From positions 105,373 to 169,372 of the forward strand of contig NZ_RAWE01000001.1 in the NCBI RefSeq assembly GCF_003611695.1: 64,000 bases of DNA. Reading direction: 5' to 3'. The notes under the pieces are model-generated. The model saw nothing but the letters and a program-made list of their open reading frames with translations. It was not told where the DNA came from and ran no database searches. This DNA comes from Corallococcus carmarthensis (GTDB lineage: Bacteria; Myxococcota; Myxococcia; Myxococcales; Myxococcaceae). Positions 1-8,659 of this stretch are shown here, piece by piece (within the stretch, counting starts at the first letter, position 1; each line of letters starts with the position of its first letter). The position numbers and the translations under genes are program-made.

Positions 1-631
1 GCGCGGCCCGCACACACGCCTGGAACAGCCGCGCGAGCGGGGGGCCTCCATCCCACTCCTGATCCGGGAGGTAGCCCCAGTGCGCGCAGACGCCGACCGC
101 GCCCGTCGTGCAACTCGCCGTGAAACAGGGCGCGTCGCCGCCTCCGTCGTTGAATCCTCCATCCGGCATCCAGCAGCCGGGGAGGATCACGGCCTTCCCT
201 TGATAGAAGTCACCCGCGTCCGGTGAGCATTCATTGGGGTTCTGCGTGCGATAGCCCTTGCCTGCGCAGACGTTGCGGTTCAGTGCGACATCGGTCACGG
301 AATAGAGCTTGAGCTGGGCGCCCGCGTCTTGAAGGACCGCGGGCAGGCACGGGTCCACGGGCGGGCTCTCGGTGATTCGATAGAGCCGCCCATCGCTTCC
401 CGTCCAGATGCCGGCGCCACCGCCGAACCGTTTCTGGAAGAAGACGCTGCCGCCATCGACTCCAGCCCAGCCGGTAGGGCTTGGCGCCTGAGGATTGACG
501 TGATCCGGCTGGGGGGGCGTGGCCGCGCGGGAGGCCTGGGCCCGCGGCCCGGATGCGATGGGCACGGCACAGTCCTGGCCGCTCAGCGCCGCCATCAAGG
601 CCATCATCGACAGGGGAAGGAGCGAACGCAT
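1..631 (-). CDS. ADYC-like secreted protein (3' end outside window)
   Basis: The frame is open from an ATG at 631 to the window edge (210 codons, no stop). The N-terminus is short and hydrophobic and looks like a signal peptide, so the product is probably exported. Many Cys residues are spaced along the chain (NVCAGKGYR, GCWMPDG, CFTASC, GVCAHWGY). The order of a Cys-rich block, CxxWGY and then a QACVRAA-like stretch at the edge resembles the myxobacterial ADYC-domain proteins, whose signature Ala-Asp-Tyr-Cys would lie just past the edge, so it cannot be confirmed. The gene starts 18 bp after the stop of the sigma-54 activator upstream and is probably cotranscribed with it. Function unknown. 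Confidence 0.65.
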   Translation of the reverse strand, partial: MRSLLPLSMMALMAALSGQDCAVPIASGPRAQASRAATPPQPDHVNPQAPSPTGWAGVDGGSVFFQKRFGGGAGIWTGSDGRLYRITESPPVDPCLPAVLQDAGAQLKLYSVTDVALNRNVCAGKGYRTQNPNECSPDAGDFYQGKAVILPGCWMPDGGFNDGGGDAPCFTASCTTGAVGVCAHWGYLPDQEWDGGPPLARLFQACVRAA

Positions 632-649
632 GGGGCCCTCTGGGAAGTC

Positions 650-2089
650 TCAACCGAGGCGCGGCGGGGGGACGCGGTAGTGGTCCAGCTCGAGCCCGAA
701 GTCCTCGATCCACCGATACACCTGCTGCCGCGAGCACCCGAGGTGCCGGGCGACTTCCGCGACCTTTCCCTGGTGCGCGCGCAGGTGGGTCTCCAACTCC
801 TGGGGGGTGGATTCGACGGCGCGCGCCGGACGCGGAGCAGGAGGCTGGGAGGAGCCCTCCTCCGCTGACGCCGGCGCGGGAGGCCTGGCCGTCAGCATCC
901 GCCGCTCCGCCTTCAGCTCGTGCTCCACCTGCATCCCCAGTTTCAGCGGTCCTCCGTCCGAAGCGATGACCGCGATGGAGAGCACGTTGAGCAGGCCCCG
1001 CACGTTGAGCGGCCAGTCATGCAGGAGCAGCGCCTCGGCGAGGCCCACGCCGATGGGCCGGGCTTCGGCCTTCATGCGGCCGAGCAGGTGGAGCGCGAGC
1101 GGCGCGATGTCCTCGCGGCGCTCGCGCAGGGGGGGCATCAGGAGGCGCCACTGGACGAGCCTCGCGTAGAGGTCCGCACGGAAGGCGGCCTCGTTCACCT
1201 GCGAGACGAGGTCCCGGTGGGTGGCCGCGAGCACCCGCACGTCGATGGGAAGCTCCTGCGTCCCTCCCAGGGCGCGGACCCGCCGCGTCTCCAGCACGCG
1301 GAGCAGCTTGACCTGGAGCATGGGCGGCATCTCCCCCAGTTCGTCCAGGAACAGCGTGCCCCCATGCGCCTCGCGCAGAAGCCCGTCCCGGGAGGCCGCC
1401 GCGCCAGTGAACGCACCGCGCACATGCCCGAACAGCTCGCTGTCCAGCACGCTCTCCGCGACGCCTCCGCAGTTGAGCGCGATGAAGGGCCCCTCGCGGC
1501 CGCTCATTTCATGGAGCGCGCGCGCCACGACCTCCTTGCCCGTCCCGGTTTCGCCCAGGATGAGCACCGACTGCTCATACCGCGCCGCCCGCTCGAGGTC
1601 GCGGTGAAGCCGCGTCAGCGCCGCGCTCCTGCCCACCAGTCCGTCGATACGCTGTTCGTCATTCGAGGCCTCGGAGGCCTCGGCGAAGACAAACAGCGTG
1701 TCCCCCATTCGAAGGACGTCTCCCCACGCGAGGGGGGCGCGTCCCGTGAGCTGTCGTCCATTGAGACGGGTGCCATTGTGGCTTCCCAGGTCTTCGACGA
1801 ACCAGGTCCCCCCGACGTGTTCGATGCGCGCATGGCCACGGGAGAGCCGGGCATCGTCCAGGGCGACGCGGGAGAAGAGGGGGGCGCCACGCCCCAGGAG
1901 CGTCGCGCCGCTTCCAAGCCCATGCCGTTCATCCCCGATGAACGTGTCACGCGTATAGGCAAGGACGAGCGCCGCCGCTCCGGTTCCGCCTTCAGCAGAG
2001 GGCGCGTGCTCGGCGCTGAGGGTATCGTCGGTCATCTTGCCGGCACCCATCCTATTGCAAGCAGATGGAAACCGGAAAGACCTGTTCAT
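650..2089 (-). CDS. FHA-domain sigma-54-dependent transcriptional activator
   Basis: A protein of about 479 aa with an N-terminal FHA domain (SRGHARIEHVGG, then DLGSHNGTRLNG), a central AAA+ sigma-54 interaction domain (Walker A GETGTGKE, sigma-54 contact loop GAFTGA, Walker B LFLDELGEMP) and a C-terminal Fis-type helix-turn-helix (VAEVARHLGCSRQQVYRWI). It should read a phospho-threonine signal from a Ser/Thr kinase and open sigma-54 promoters. The canonical GAFTGA motif is intact. In-frame ATGs at 2050 and 2035 are alternative starts; the most upstream one abuts a palindrome that could be an operator. The ADYC-like gene 18 bp downstream is the obvious operon partner. Confidence 0.92.
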   Translation of the reverse strand: MNRSFRFPSACNRMGAGKMTDDTLSAEHAPSAEGGTGAAALVLAYTRDTFIGDERHGLGSGATLLGRGAPLFSRVALDDARLSRGHARIEHVGGTWFVEDLGSHNGTRLNGRQLTGRAPLAWGDVLRMGDTLFVFAEASEASNDEQRIDGLVGRSAALTRLHRDLERAARYEQSVLILGETGTGKEVVARALHEMSGREGPFIALNCGGVAESVLDSELFGHVRGAFTGAAASRDGLLREAHGGTLFLDELGEMPPMLQVKLLRVLETRRVRALGGTQELPIDVRVLAATHRDLVSQVNEAAFRADLYARLVQWRLLMPPLRERREDIAPLALHLLGRMKAEARPIGVGLAEALLLHDWPLNVRGLLNVLSIAVIASDGGPLKLGMQVEHELKAERRMLTARPPAPASAEEGSSQPPAPRPARAVESTPQELETHLRAHQGKVAEVARHLGCSRQQVYRWIEDFGLELDHYRVPPPRLG

Positions 2090-2090
2090 G

Positions 2091-2104
2091 CTGTATATTG
2101 ACAG
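2091..2104. promoter_or_regulatory. Short palindrome at the activator start
   Basis: CTGT and ACAG arms are separated by 6 AT-rich bases and lie 1 bp upstream of the most distal start codon of the sigma-54 activator. It could be an operator for autoregulation, in which case translation would start at one of the internal ATGs. It is short enough to be chance. Confidence 0.25.
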
Positions 2105-2130
2105 GCCGCCCGATTCGTCATTCTGACAGC

Positions 2131-2162
2131 GGAAAATGACGCACCCCTGGGGGGTGCGTCAT
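2131..2162 (-). terminator. Intrinsic terminator of the lipoprotein gene upstream
   Basis: A perfect 12-bp stem (ATGACGCACCCC with its complement) and a 3-nt loop occupy 2136-2162. Read on the minus strand the hairpin is followed by TTTTCC. It sits about 120 bp after the stop of the minus-strand lipoprotein gene and before the sigma-54 activator, so it should separate the two transcripts. Confidence 0.65.
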
Positions 2163-2281
2163 CAAAAGCCCGGGATGCTCAGAAACGGCTGCCCTTGGTG
2201 GCTGACAAGGCGGTCAACCACGGGATGCGGCCCGTGGGAAAGGAAGGAAGCGGTCTCCCTTCCTTCCCACGACTTCAGCGG

Positions 2282-3793
2282 CTACGGGCTGAACATGCCG
2301 GTGAGCACGCTGGCGCGGCCTCGAGGCAGCGCGCGCTTGTACGGGCTCGTCGCGAGGTCCGAGCCGGGCTGGTACCAGCTCTGGATCTCGGCGAAGTACG
2401 TCTGGCCCGCCAGCAGCACGCCCGGGGGCAGGTACACGCTCTGGAGGTCCGTGTGCAGCGCCGCCACGCGCGTCGCGGTGGTGGCGCCGTTGCTCGTGCC
2501 CAGCCGGTAGATGTTCACCACGTAGTTCGTGGCCGTGCCGACCAGCGGCTTCGACCAGCGCAGCGAGGCGTCGGTCCCCACGCCCGTGAGGTTCTGGAAC
2601 GCGCCACGCGTGTTCACCTGGGGCGCCTGCACCGGCCCGACGAGGGGCTGCACGGGCGCGGCGGTGAACGCGCTCGCCTCCTGATCCACGCGGATGTCCA
2701 CACCCATGGTGTAGGGCGTCGCGGTTCCCAGCGTGTAGCTCTTCGTGAAGCCGGCGGCGACGAGCGCCACCTTCTGCCACGTCGCCGGGAGCGGGTTGTT
2801 GTAGGTCATGCTCCCCGTGACGATGTCGGTCCGCAGCGTGTCAGGATTGAGCTTCACGAGCAGTGGCTGCCCGCTGATGGACGCGAACGCCGAGCTCAGC
2901 GCGGCCGGCCGGGCGGACATCCAGATCTCGTTGTACGTGCTGACCGCGCCCGGGTTCACCTGGGTGCGCATGGCTTCGAAGGCCGAGCGTCTCCAGTCCA
3001 CCGCGAAGGTGCCTGTCGCGGCGGGCTGGGTGAAGGTCCCGCTGACGGAGACGGGCTGGCCCTCCACCTGCGTCATGCTCGTGTTGAGCACCTTGTGCAT
3101 CGCGCGGTAGGGAACTCCATTCGCGCTCGTCTGCCACCGCATCTGCGCCAGCGAGAACACATCCCCGAGGCTGCTATCGAGCAGCACCGGGTTGAGCATG
3201 TCGGCGTAATTGAAGCTCAGCCCGGAGAGCGACGTGGCGCCCGCCAGGGGGAACCCCGTGACGCCGCTGTTGACGTAGCCGAACGCGCCCGGGTTCAACG
3301 AATACACCTCCAGGTAGTCCCCCGACTGCCAGGGAGACAGGCCGGTGGCGGACACCGTCACGGGGGTGGGCAGCGAAACGAAGGTGCCATCGCGGCCCCA
3401 CTCCGTGGAGCCCAGGTCGAACGCACGGCCGGTGCTCACCAGGTAGCGCGAGCCCAGCTTCAGGTAGATGCGGCCGGAAGGGACGTTCGGCACGGAGAGG
3501 GTGCCGTCCGCGGAGCCCGTGCCCGGATAGGCCGTGAACGCCCCGGTCGTTGAGTCCCGCGTGTATGCCACCACGGACGTGGCGGACTGGTCGTAGGGCT
3601 TCGTCTCGTTGCCCGACGTGGCGACGAAGGTGACCGGGCTGGTGCCGGTGACCTGGGTGATCAGGCCCTGGGTGACCTGGGAGGTCGCGTCCGTCGACAC
3701 GGAGGAGTCCACCGCCTCGGCCTCGTCGAGACCCCCGCAGCCGACCCCTGTCATGCCGACCAAAATCCCGATGGAAATCAATGTCTTATGCAT
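2282..3793 (-). CDS. Putative lipoprotein, unknown function
   Basis: A 503-aa product with a lipoprotein signal peptide (hydrophobic stretch, lipobox-like TGVGCG with the lipidated Cys near residue 19). The mature part is rich in Thr, Ser and beta-strand patterns. The last ~110 residues (from about APQVNTRG; later YVVNIYRL and YFAEIQSW) look like a fibronectin type III-like fold. No catalytic motif was recognised. It is monocistronic, with its own terminator at 2131-2162 and a 640-bp upstream gap. Probably an outer-membrane or surface protein. Confidence 0.8.
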   Translation of the reverse strand: MHKTLISIGILVGMTGVGCGGLDEAEAVDSSVSTDATSQVTQGLITQVTGTSPVTFVATSGNETKPYDQSATSVVAYTRDSTTGAFTAYPGTGSADGTLSVPNVPSGRIYLKLGSRYLVSTGRAFDLGSTEWGRDGTFVSLPTPVTVSATGLSPWQSGDYLEVYSLNPGAFGYVNSGVTGFPLAGATSLSGLSFNYADMLNPVLLDSSLGDVFSLAQMRWQTSANGVPYRAMHKVLNTSMTQVEGQPVSVSGTFTQPAATGTFAVDWRRSAFEAMRTQVNPGAVSTYNEIWMSARPAALSSAFASISGQPLLVKLNPDTLRTDIVTGSMTYNNPLPATWQKVALVAAGFTKSYTLGTATPYTMGVDIRVDQEASAFTAAPVQPLVGPVQAPQVNTRGAFQNLTGVGTDASLRWSKPLVGTATNYVVNIYRLGTSNGATTATRVAALHTDLQSVYLPPGVLLAGQTYFAEIQSWYQPGSDLATSPYKRALPRGRASVLTGMFSP

Positions 3794-4432
3794 TGGGAAG
3801 GCAACCCTTTCGGCGACGCCCTGATTGGCGCCGCGCAGGGAGATTCATACCGTGCCGGTCTGACATTTCCGGGAGCGCTTCGAGTCCGACTTTCCCTCGG
3901 AACTGTGAAGGCAAACGCGCTTGCCGGCAGGTGAGCCCGGCAACGGCCTCCGTTGATGACTGGCGCTGTTCCTCGTCTGGGTACGGAGTCGTGGACAATC
4001 CATGAAGATGCCATGCGTTGCCGTCCCTTCGGACAACACCCTCATGGACCTGCGCCTGCTGCCCCCTCCTGCGCAGGCACAGGCGAAGGCCGATGCGCCC
4101 CGCCCGGGTGACGCGACGTCGTCCCGTGTGCCTCCCTGGGCTCGGCGCCCATGAGGTCGAGGCGTGTCACCGGTCTCCCTGGACCCAGCGTGAAGCCGCC
4201 GCAACTCCGTGTGCTTCCTTGTGGCCGTTGCGTGGCCTTCAGGGTCGCCCCGTTTCTTTGGGGGGTCGGCAATGTATACTGGCGGACAATTACGCTGACC
4301 ATGGAACGTACGGGGGCAAAGGTCTGAAGCTGTTCGGACCCTCCGCCATGCGCGTGACCCTTCCGGCGGCGGCACGCCCCCCACGGGTGCTGACGGCGGG
4401 AGTTCCCCTGAACGCTGTGTGGAGTCAAATCC
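3794..4432. other. Intergenic region between divergent secreted-protein genes
   Basis: About 640 bp separate the divergent lipoprotein and M4 protease genes. Open frames occur on both strands, but none has a ribosome site with a plausible protein. It should hold both promoters. A TATACT-like box lies near 4275 without a convincing -35 element at the right distance. Confidence 0.5.
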
Positions 4433-7400
4433 ATGTCCAAGCCGTGGCCCCGGTGGCCTCTGCTCCTCGCCGGTCTTTTCTCGGCGAGCTCATCCCTCGC
4501 GGCTGAGAAACTCAGCCCTGTTGCCCCATCCACGCTGATGCAGCTCCAGGTCCGGGAGCCAGCCCGTGTGGCGCAATCCCTGGCAAGCCTCAAGGCGCAA
4601 AGCCTCAAGCTCGGGCTGGGCTCGCGGGACGACTTCCAACTGTCCAGCTCCAGCACGGACTCCTTTGGCCAGACGCACGCGCGCTTCGAGCAGACATACC
4701 AGGGCATCCCCGTGTGGGGCGCCATGGCCATCACCCACCAGGGACTGTCCGCGGGGGACCTCCGCATCACCACTGACGGCCTGCGCAAGGGCATCCGCCT
4801 GGGCGTGACGCCTGCGCTGGACGCGAAGTCCGCGGTGACGAAGGCCACCCAGGAATTGGCGCCCAAGGGCGAGCTCGCCGTCACGCCGAAGAGCGAGCTC
4901 ATCGTCTACCCCCAGACGCGGCTCGTGAACCGCTACCCCGGCAAGCCGGTCGCGGAGCAGAACGCGGCGGACTTCGACACGCAGGTCGTCAGCTACCGGC
5001 TCGCGTACCACGTGCACACCGAGCTGGAGAACGCGAAGGACGGCGTCAAGCACACGGACTTCATCGTCGACGCGCAGTCGGGCGAGGTGCTGAAGCAGTG
5101 GAACTCGCTCCAGACGGCCGCCGCCAAGGGCCTCGGCCACTCGCAATACAGCGGTGACGTCCCGTTGGACGTCTTCCAGAACACCCAGGGCCTCTTCGAG
5201 CTGCGCGACGTCACGCGCACCGGCGGCGAGGGCATCCGGACCTACGACGTCAACCACGCCGCCGTGCAGAGCGGCGTCGTTCCCACGCTGACCCTCTACA
5301 CGGACGCCGACAATGCCTGGGGTGACGGGCAGAACTACATCGTCGGTGCCAACAACACCCTGAGCACCAACGGCCAGACGGCCGCCGTCGACGCGCACTT
5401 CGGCCTGCTGGCGACGTGGGACTTCTACAAGAAGATCTTCGGCCGCGACGGCATCGACGGCGTCGGCTCGCCCACCTACAACCGGGTGCACGCCAGCAAC
5501 CTCTACAACAATGCCTTCTGGAGCGACGGCTGCTTCTGCATGAGCTACGGCGACGGCTCGTTTCCGGCCGCCGGCGGCCTCAGGTCCATGGGCGTGCTCG
5601 ACGTGACGGGCCATGAGATGACCCACGGCGTCACCTCGCACACGGCCGGCCTCATCTACGACGGCGAGTCCGGCGGCCTCAACGAGGCCAACTCGGACAT
5701 CTTCGGCACCCTGACGGAGTTCTGGGTGGCCAACGGCCGCGGCAGCGCCATTGGTGACACCGGCGGCAACTGGCTCATGGCCGAGCAGCTCAGCGCCTTC
5801 CCGCTGCGCGTCATGTTCCGCCCGTCGCTGGACGGCAAGAGCCCGGACGCCTGGTACCCCGGCCTCGGCAACGTCGACGTGCACTACAGCAGCGGCCCGA
5901 TGAACCGCGCCTTCTACTTCCTGTCCCAGGGCGTGCAGCCGCTGGCGGTCAGCACCGACTACTCCAGCACCTACCTGCCCGCGGGCATGAGGGGCATCGG
6001 CAACGACAAGGCGGCGGCCATCTGGTACCGCGCGCTCACCGTCTACCTGTTCCCGTCGTCCAACTACCTGTCGGCCCGCACCAGCAGCCTCCAGGCCGCG
6101 GCGGACCTCTTCGGCTCGCAGTCCAACGAGTACCGCGCGGTGCAGAACGCCTTCGCGGCCATCAACGTGGGCTACACCGCCGGGACGTACGACGACCGCA
6201 CGGCCCCCACCGTCGCCGCGAGCGTCTCTGGCAGCGCGCCGGACCTCCAGCTGAAGGCGCAGGCCGACGACAACGTCGGCGTGGCCCGCGTGGAGCTCTA
6301 CGTCGACGGCGCCCTGGCGGGGACCGTCTCCTCCCAGCCGTTCCAGCTCCCGCTGGATGCCACCTCGCTGACCAATGGCGCGCACGCGTTGGTGGCGGTG
6401 GCGTTCGACGCGGCCGGCAACTCCGCCGCGTCCGCTCCGGCGAGCTTCACCGTCTCCAACACCTTCGCTCAGCTCCTGCTCAACCCGGGCTTCGAACAGG
6501 AGAATCTGGGCTGGACGGATGACCCGACGAACATCAACTTCCCGGTCTCCTCCGGCCCGCGCAACGGCCAGGGCTACGCATGGCTCAACGGCTATGGCAC
6601 GACGCACGTCGACCGGCTGTGGCAGGACGTCACCATTCCCGCCGGCGTCACCCAGGCCGCGCTGACCTTCTTCCTCAACCTCACCACCTCCGAGACGACG
6701 ACCACCGCGGTGCGCGACACGCTGACGCTGCAGGTGCGCGACACCTCGGGCACGGTGCTGGGGACGGTGGCGACGTGGTCCAACCTGGATGCGACGCTGG
6801 GCTATGCGCAGCAGAGCGTGGACCTGACGGCCTACGCGGGCCAGACGGTGCGAATCTTCCTGGAAGGCAGCGAGAACGCCTCGCTCGCCACCAACTTCCA
6901 GGTGGATGACTTCTCGCTGCGCGTCACCTCCGCGGCGGACGCCGAGGCGCCCCGGGTGAAGGCCAACGCGGTCATCTCCGGCACGCGCGTGGGCTACTTC
7001 GCGGACGTATCCGACAACGGCTTCGTCAACGCGGTGGAGTTCCTCGTCGACGGCACGTCCCTGGGCAACTCGGTCAAGTCGTTCTCCCGGGTCGTCAACC
7101 TCTCCACGCTGACGTCCGGCGCGCACACGCTCGTCGCCCGGGCCACGGACGCGGGCGGCAACGTGGGTGACTCCGCCATGGTGACGTTCTACGTGGACTC
7201 CACCTCCACCCAGCGCGTGCTCAATCCCAGCTTCGAGGCCGCCGGGAGCTGGACGAGCGCGACGACGACGTCGGGCTCGACAGGCATCCTCAGCAGCGCG
7301 TCGTTCGCGCACACGGGCAGCCGCATGTACGTCTTCTATACCAACGCGGGTCTGGCGCGGAGCTCCGTTCGTCAGTCCGTGGCCATCCCGGCGACCGCGA

Positions 7401-8653
7401 CCTCGGCCATCTTCAGTTTCTGGCTGCGCATCTACAACGGTGCGTTCAACGACGCCGTGGCCCACCACACCATCAGCGCGAAGGTGAGGGACTCCGCCGG
7501 CACCGAGCTGGCGACGCTGAAGACGCTCTCCAACCTGGATGACACCGCCGGGGAGTACATCCAGCACCGCTTCGACCTGACCGCGTACAAGGGCCAGACG
7601 GTGCAGTTGTTCTTCGACGCGGACCAGACGGCGGCTCCTCAGATCACGGGCGGAGTCACCCAGGTCTTCCTGGACGACGTCAACCTGGTCACCTCCACCC
7701 AGGCGGACATCGAGAGCCCCACGCTCTCCGCCGCGGTCGATGGCAGCTACGGGACGGTGCAGCTCAAGGCCTCCGTGGGCGACAACATCTGGACGTCCAC
7801 CCTCGCGTTCCTGGTGGACGACGCCCCGGTGACCTCGTTCACGGACGTGCAGGGCATCTACGCGACGGCGTTCGACACGAAGACCCTGTCCAACGGCACG
7901 CACCAGTTCAAGGCGACGGCCACGGACAAGGCGGGCAACACGACGGAGCGCGTGGTGACCTTCGAGGTGCGCAACTCCACCGTCCAGGACCAGGCCGCGC
8001 CGCACATCACCGCCAGCGTGGAGGGCCTGTTCGAGACCTACACGATGCGGGCCGAGGCCACCGACGACACGGGCGTTGCCTACGTGGAGTTCTACGTGGA
8101 CGGCGCCCTGAAGGGCCGGACCTCGTCCGCGCCGTACCTGCTGCCGCTGTTCCTGATTCCGCTGGCGCCGGGGGAGCACATCCTCGAGGCGGTGGCGTAC
8201 GACGCCTACGGCAAATGGTCCAAGGCGACCACCCCGTTCACGCTCCTGCCCGTCACGGTGGAGTTCGCGGTGGCGCAGCACGTGGTGCCGGTGGGTGGCT
8301 CCGTTGCCCTGCAGGCGAACGTGGCGAACGTGGTGAACACGGCGGTGAGCTGGTCCGTGGCGGAGGGCCGCGTCTGCGGCACCATCAGCACGGACGGCGT
8401 CTACGCCGCGCCGGGGGTCCGTGGCCTGTGCCACGTATCCGCGGCGAGCGTCGTGGTACCGACGGCGACGGCCGTGGCGACCTTCCAGGTCTACACCGGC
8501 GACATCAATGGCGACAACGTCGTGGACGGAGAGGACATGGGCCTGCTCGCGCAGGACTACGGCACCAACGGCTCCGAGGCGACCAACCTCGATGGCGCCG
8601 GCTCTGTGAACGACAACGACATCACCCTCTTCGTCAGCCAGTTCGGACGGTAA
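4433..8653 (+). CDS. Secreted M4 (thermolysin-like) metalloprotease with Ig-like domains and a C-terminal dockerin-like module
   Basis: A 1406-aa exported protein. Residues 1-23 form a signal peptide; a propeptide (FTP/PepSY type) follows. The peptidase M4 domain carries zinc ligands H394 and H398 in HEMTH, E418 in GGLNEANSD, and the catalytic-type His near 484 (VHYSSGPMNRAF). After about residue 590 come alternating Ig-like domains (DNVGVARVELYVDG, repeated) and carbohydrate-binding-like beta-sandwich domains (NPGFE, NPSFE starts). An Ig-like domain of the same type as in the next gene follows. Residues 1356-1406 hold two Ca-loop-like segments (GDINGDNVVDGED and TNLDGAGSVNDND) typical of dockerins. 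The stop is 6 bp from the next start, so the two genes are probably coexpressed. Role: extracellular proteolysis, possibly tethered through the dockerin. Confidence 0.93.
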   Translation: MSKPWPRWPLLLAGLFSASSSLAAEKLSPVAPSTLMQLQVREPARVAQSLASLKAQSLKLGLGSRDDFQLSSSSTDSFGQTHARFEQTYQGIPVWGAMAITHQGLSAGDLRITTDGLRKGIRLGVTPALDAKSAVTKATQELAPKGELAVTPKSELIVYPQTRLVNRYPGKPVAEQNAADFDTQVVSYRLAYHVHTELENAKDGVKHTDFIVDAQSGEVLKQWNSLQTAAAKGLGHSQYSGDVPLDVFQNTQGLFELRDVTRTGGEGIRTYDVNHAAVQSGVVPTLTLYTDADNAWGDGQNYIVGANNTLSTNGQTAAVDAHFGLLATWDFYKKIFGRDGIDGVGSPTYNRVHASNLYNNAFWSDGCFCMSYGDGSFPAAGGLRSMGVLDVTGHEMTHGVTSHTAGLIYDGESGGLNEANSDIFGTLTEFWVANGRGSAIGDTGGNWLMAEQLSAFPLRVMFRPSLDGKSPDAWYPGLGNVDVHYSSGPMNRAFYFLSQGVQPLAVSTDYSSTYLPAGMRGIGNDKAAAIWYRALTVYLFPSSNYLSARTSSLQAAADLFGSQSNEYRAVQNAFAAINVGYTAGTYDDRTAPTVAASVSGSAPDLQLKAQADDNVGVARVELYVDGALAGTVSSQPFQLPLDATSLTNGAHALVAVAFDAAGNSAASAPASFTVSNTFAQLLLNPGFEQENLGWTDDPTNINFPVSSGPRNGQGYAWLNGYGTTHVDRLWQDVTIPAGVTQAALTFFLNLTTSETTTTAVRDTLTLQVRDTSGTVLGTVATWSNLDATLGYAQQSVDLTAYAGQTVRIFLEGSENASLATNFQVDDFSLRVTSAADAEAPRVKANAVISGTRVGYFADVSDNGFVNAVEFLVDGTSLGNSVKSFSRVVNLSTLTSGAHTLVARATDAGGNVGDSAMVTFYVDSTSTQRVLNPSFEAAGSWTSATTTSGSTGILSSASFAHTGSRMYVFYTNAGLARSSVRQSVAIPATATSAIFSFWLRIYNGAFNDAVAHHTISAKVRDSAGTELATLKTLSNLDDTAGEYIQHRFDLTAYKGQTVQLFFDADQTAAPQITGGVTQVFLDDVNLVTSTQADIESPTLSAAVDGSYGTVQLKASVGDNIWTSTLAFLVDDAPVTSFTDVQGIYATAFDTKTLSNGTHQFKATATDKAGNTTERVVTFEVRNSTVQDQAAPHITASVEGLFETYTMRAEATDDTGVAYVEFYVDGALKGRTSSAPYLLPLFLIPLAPGEHILEAVAYDAYGKWSKATTPFTLLPVTVEFAVAQHVVPVGGSVALQANVANVVNTAVSWSVAEGRVCGTISTDGVYAAPGVRGLCHVSAASVVVPTATAVATFQVYTGDINGDNVVDGEDMGLLAQDYGTNGSEATNLDGAGSVNDNDITLFVSQFGR

Positions 8654-8659
8654 TCCTTC

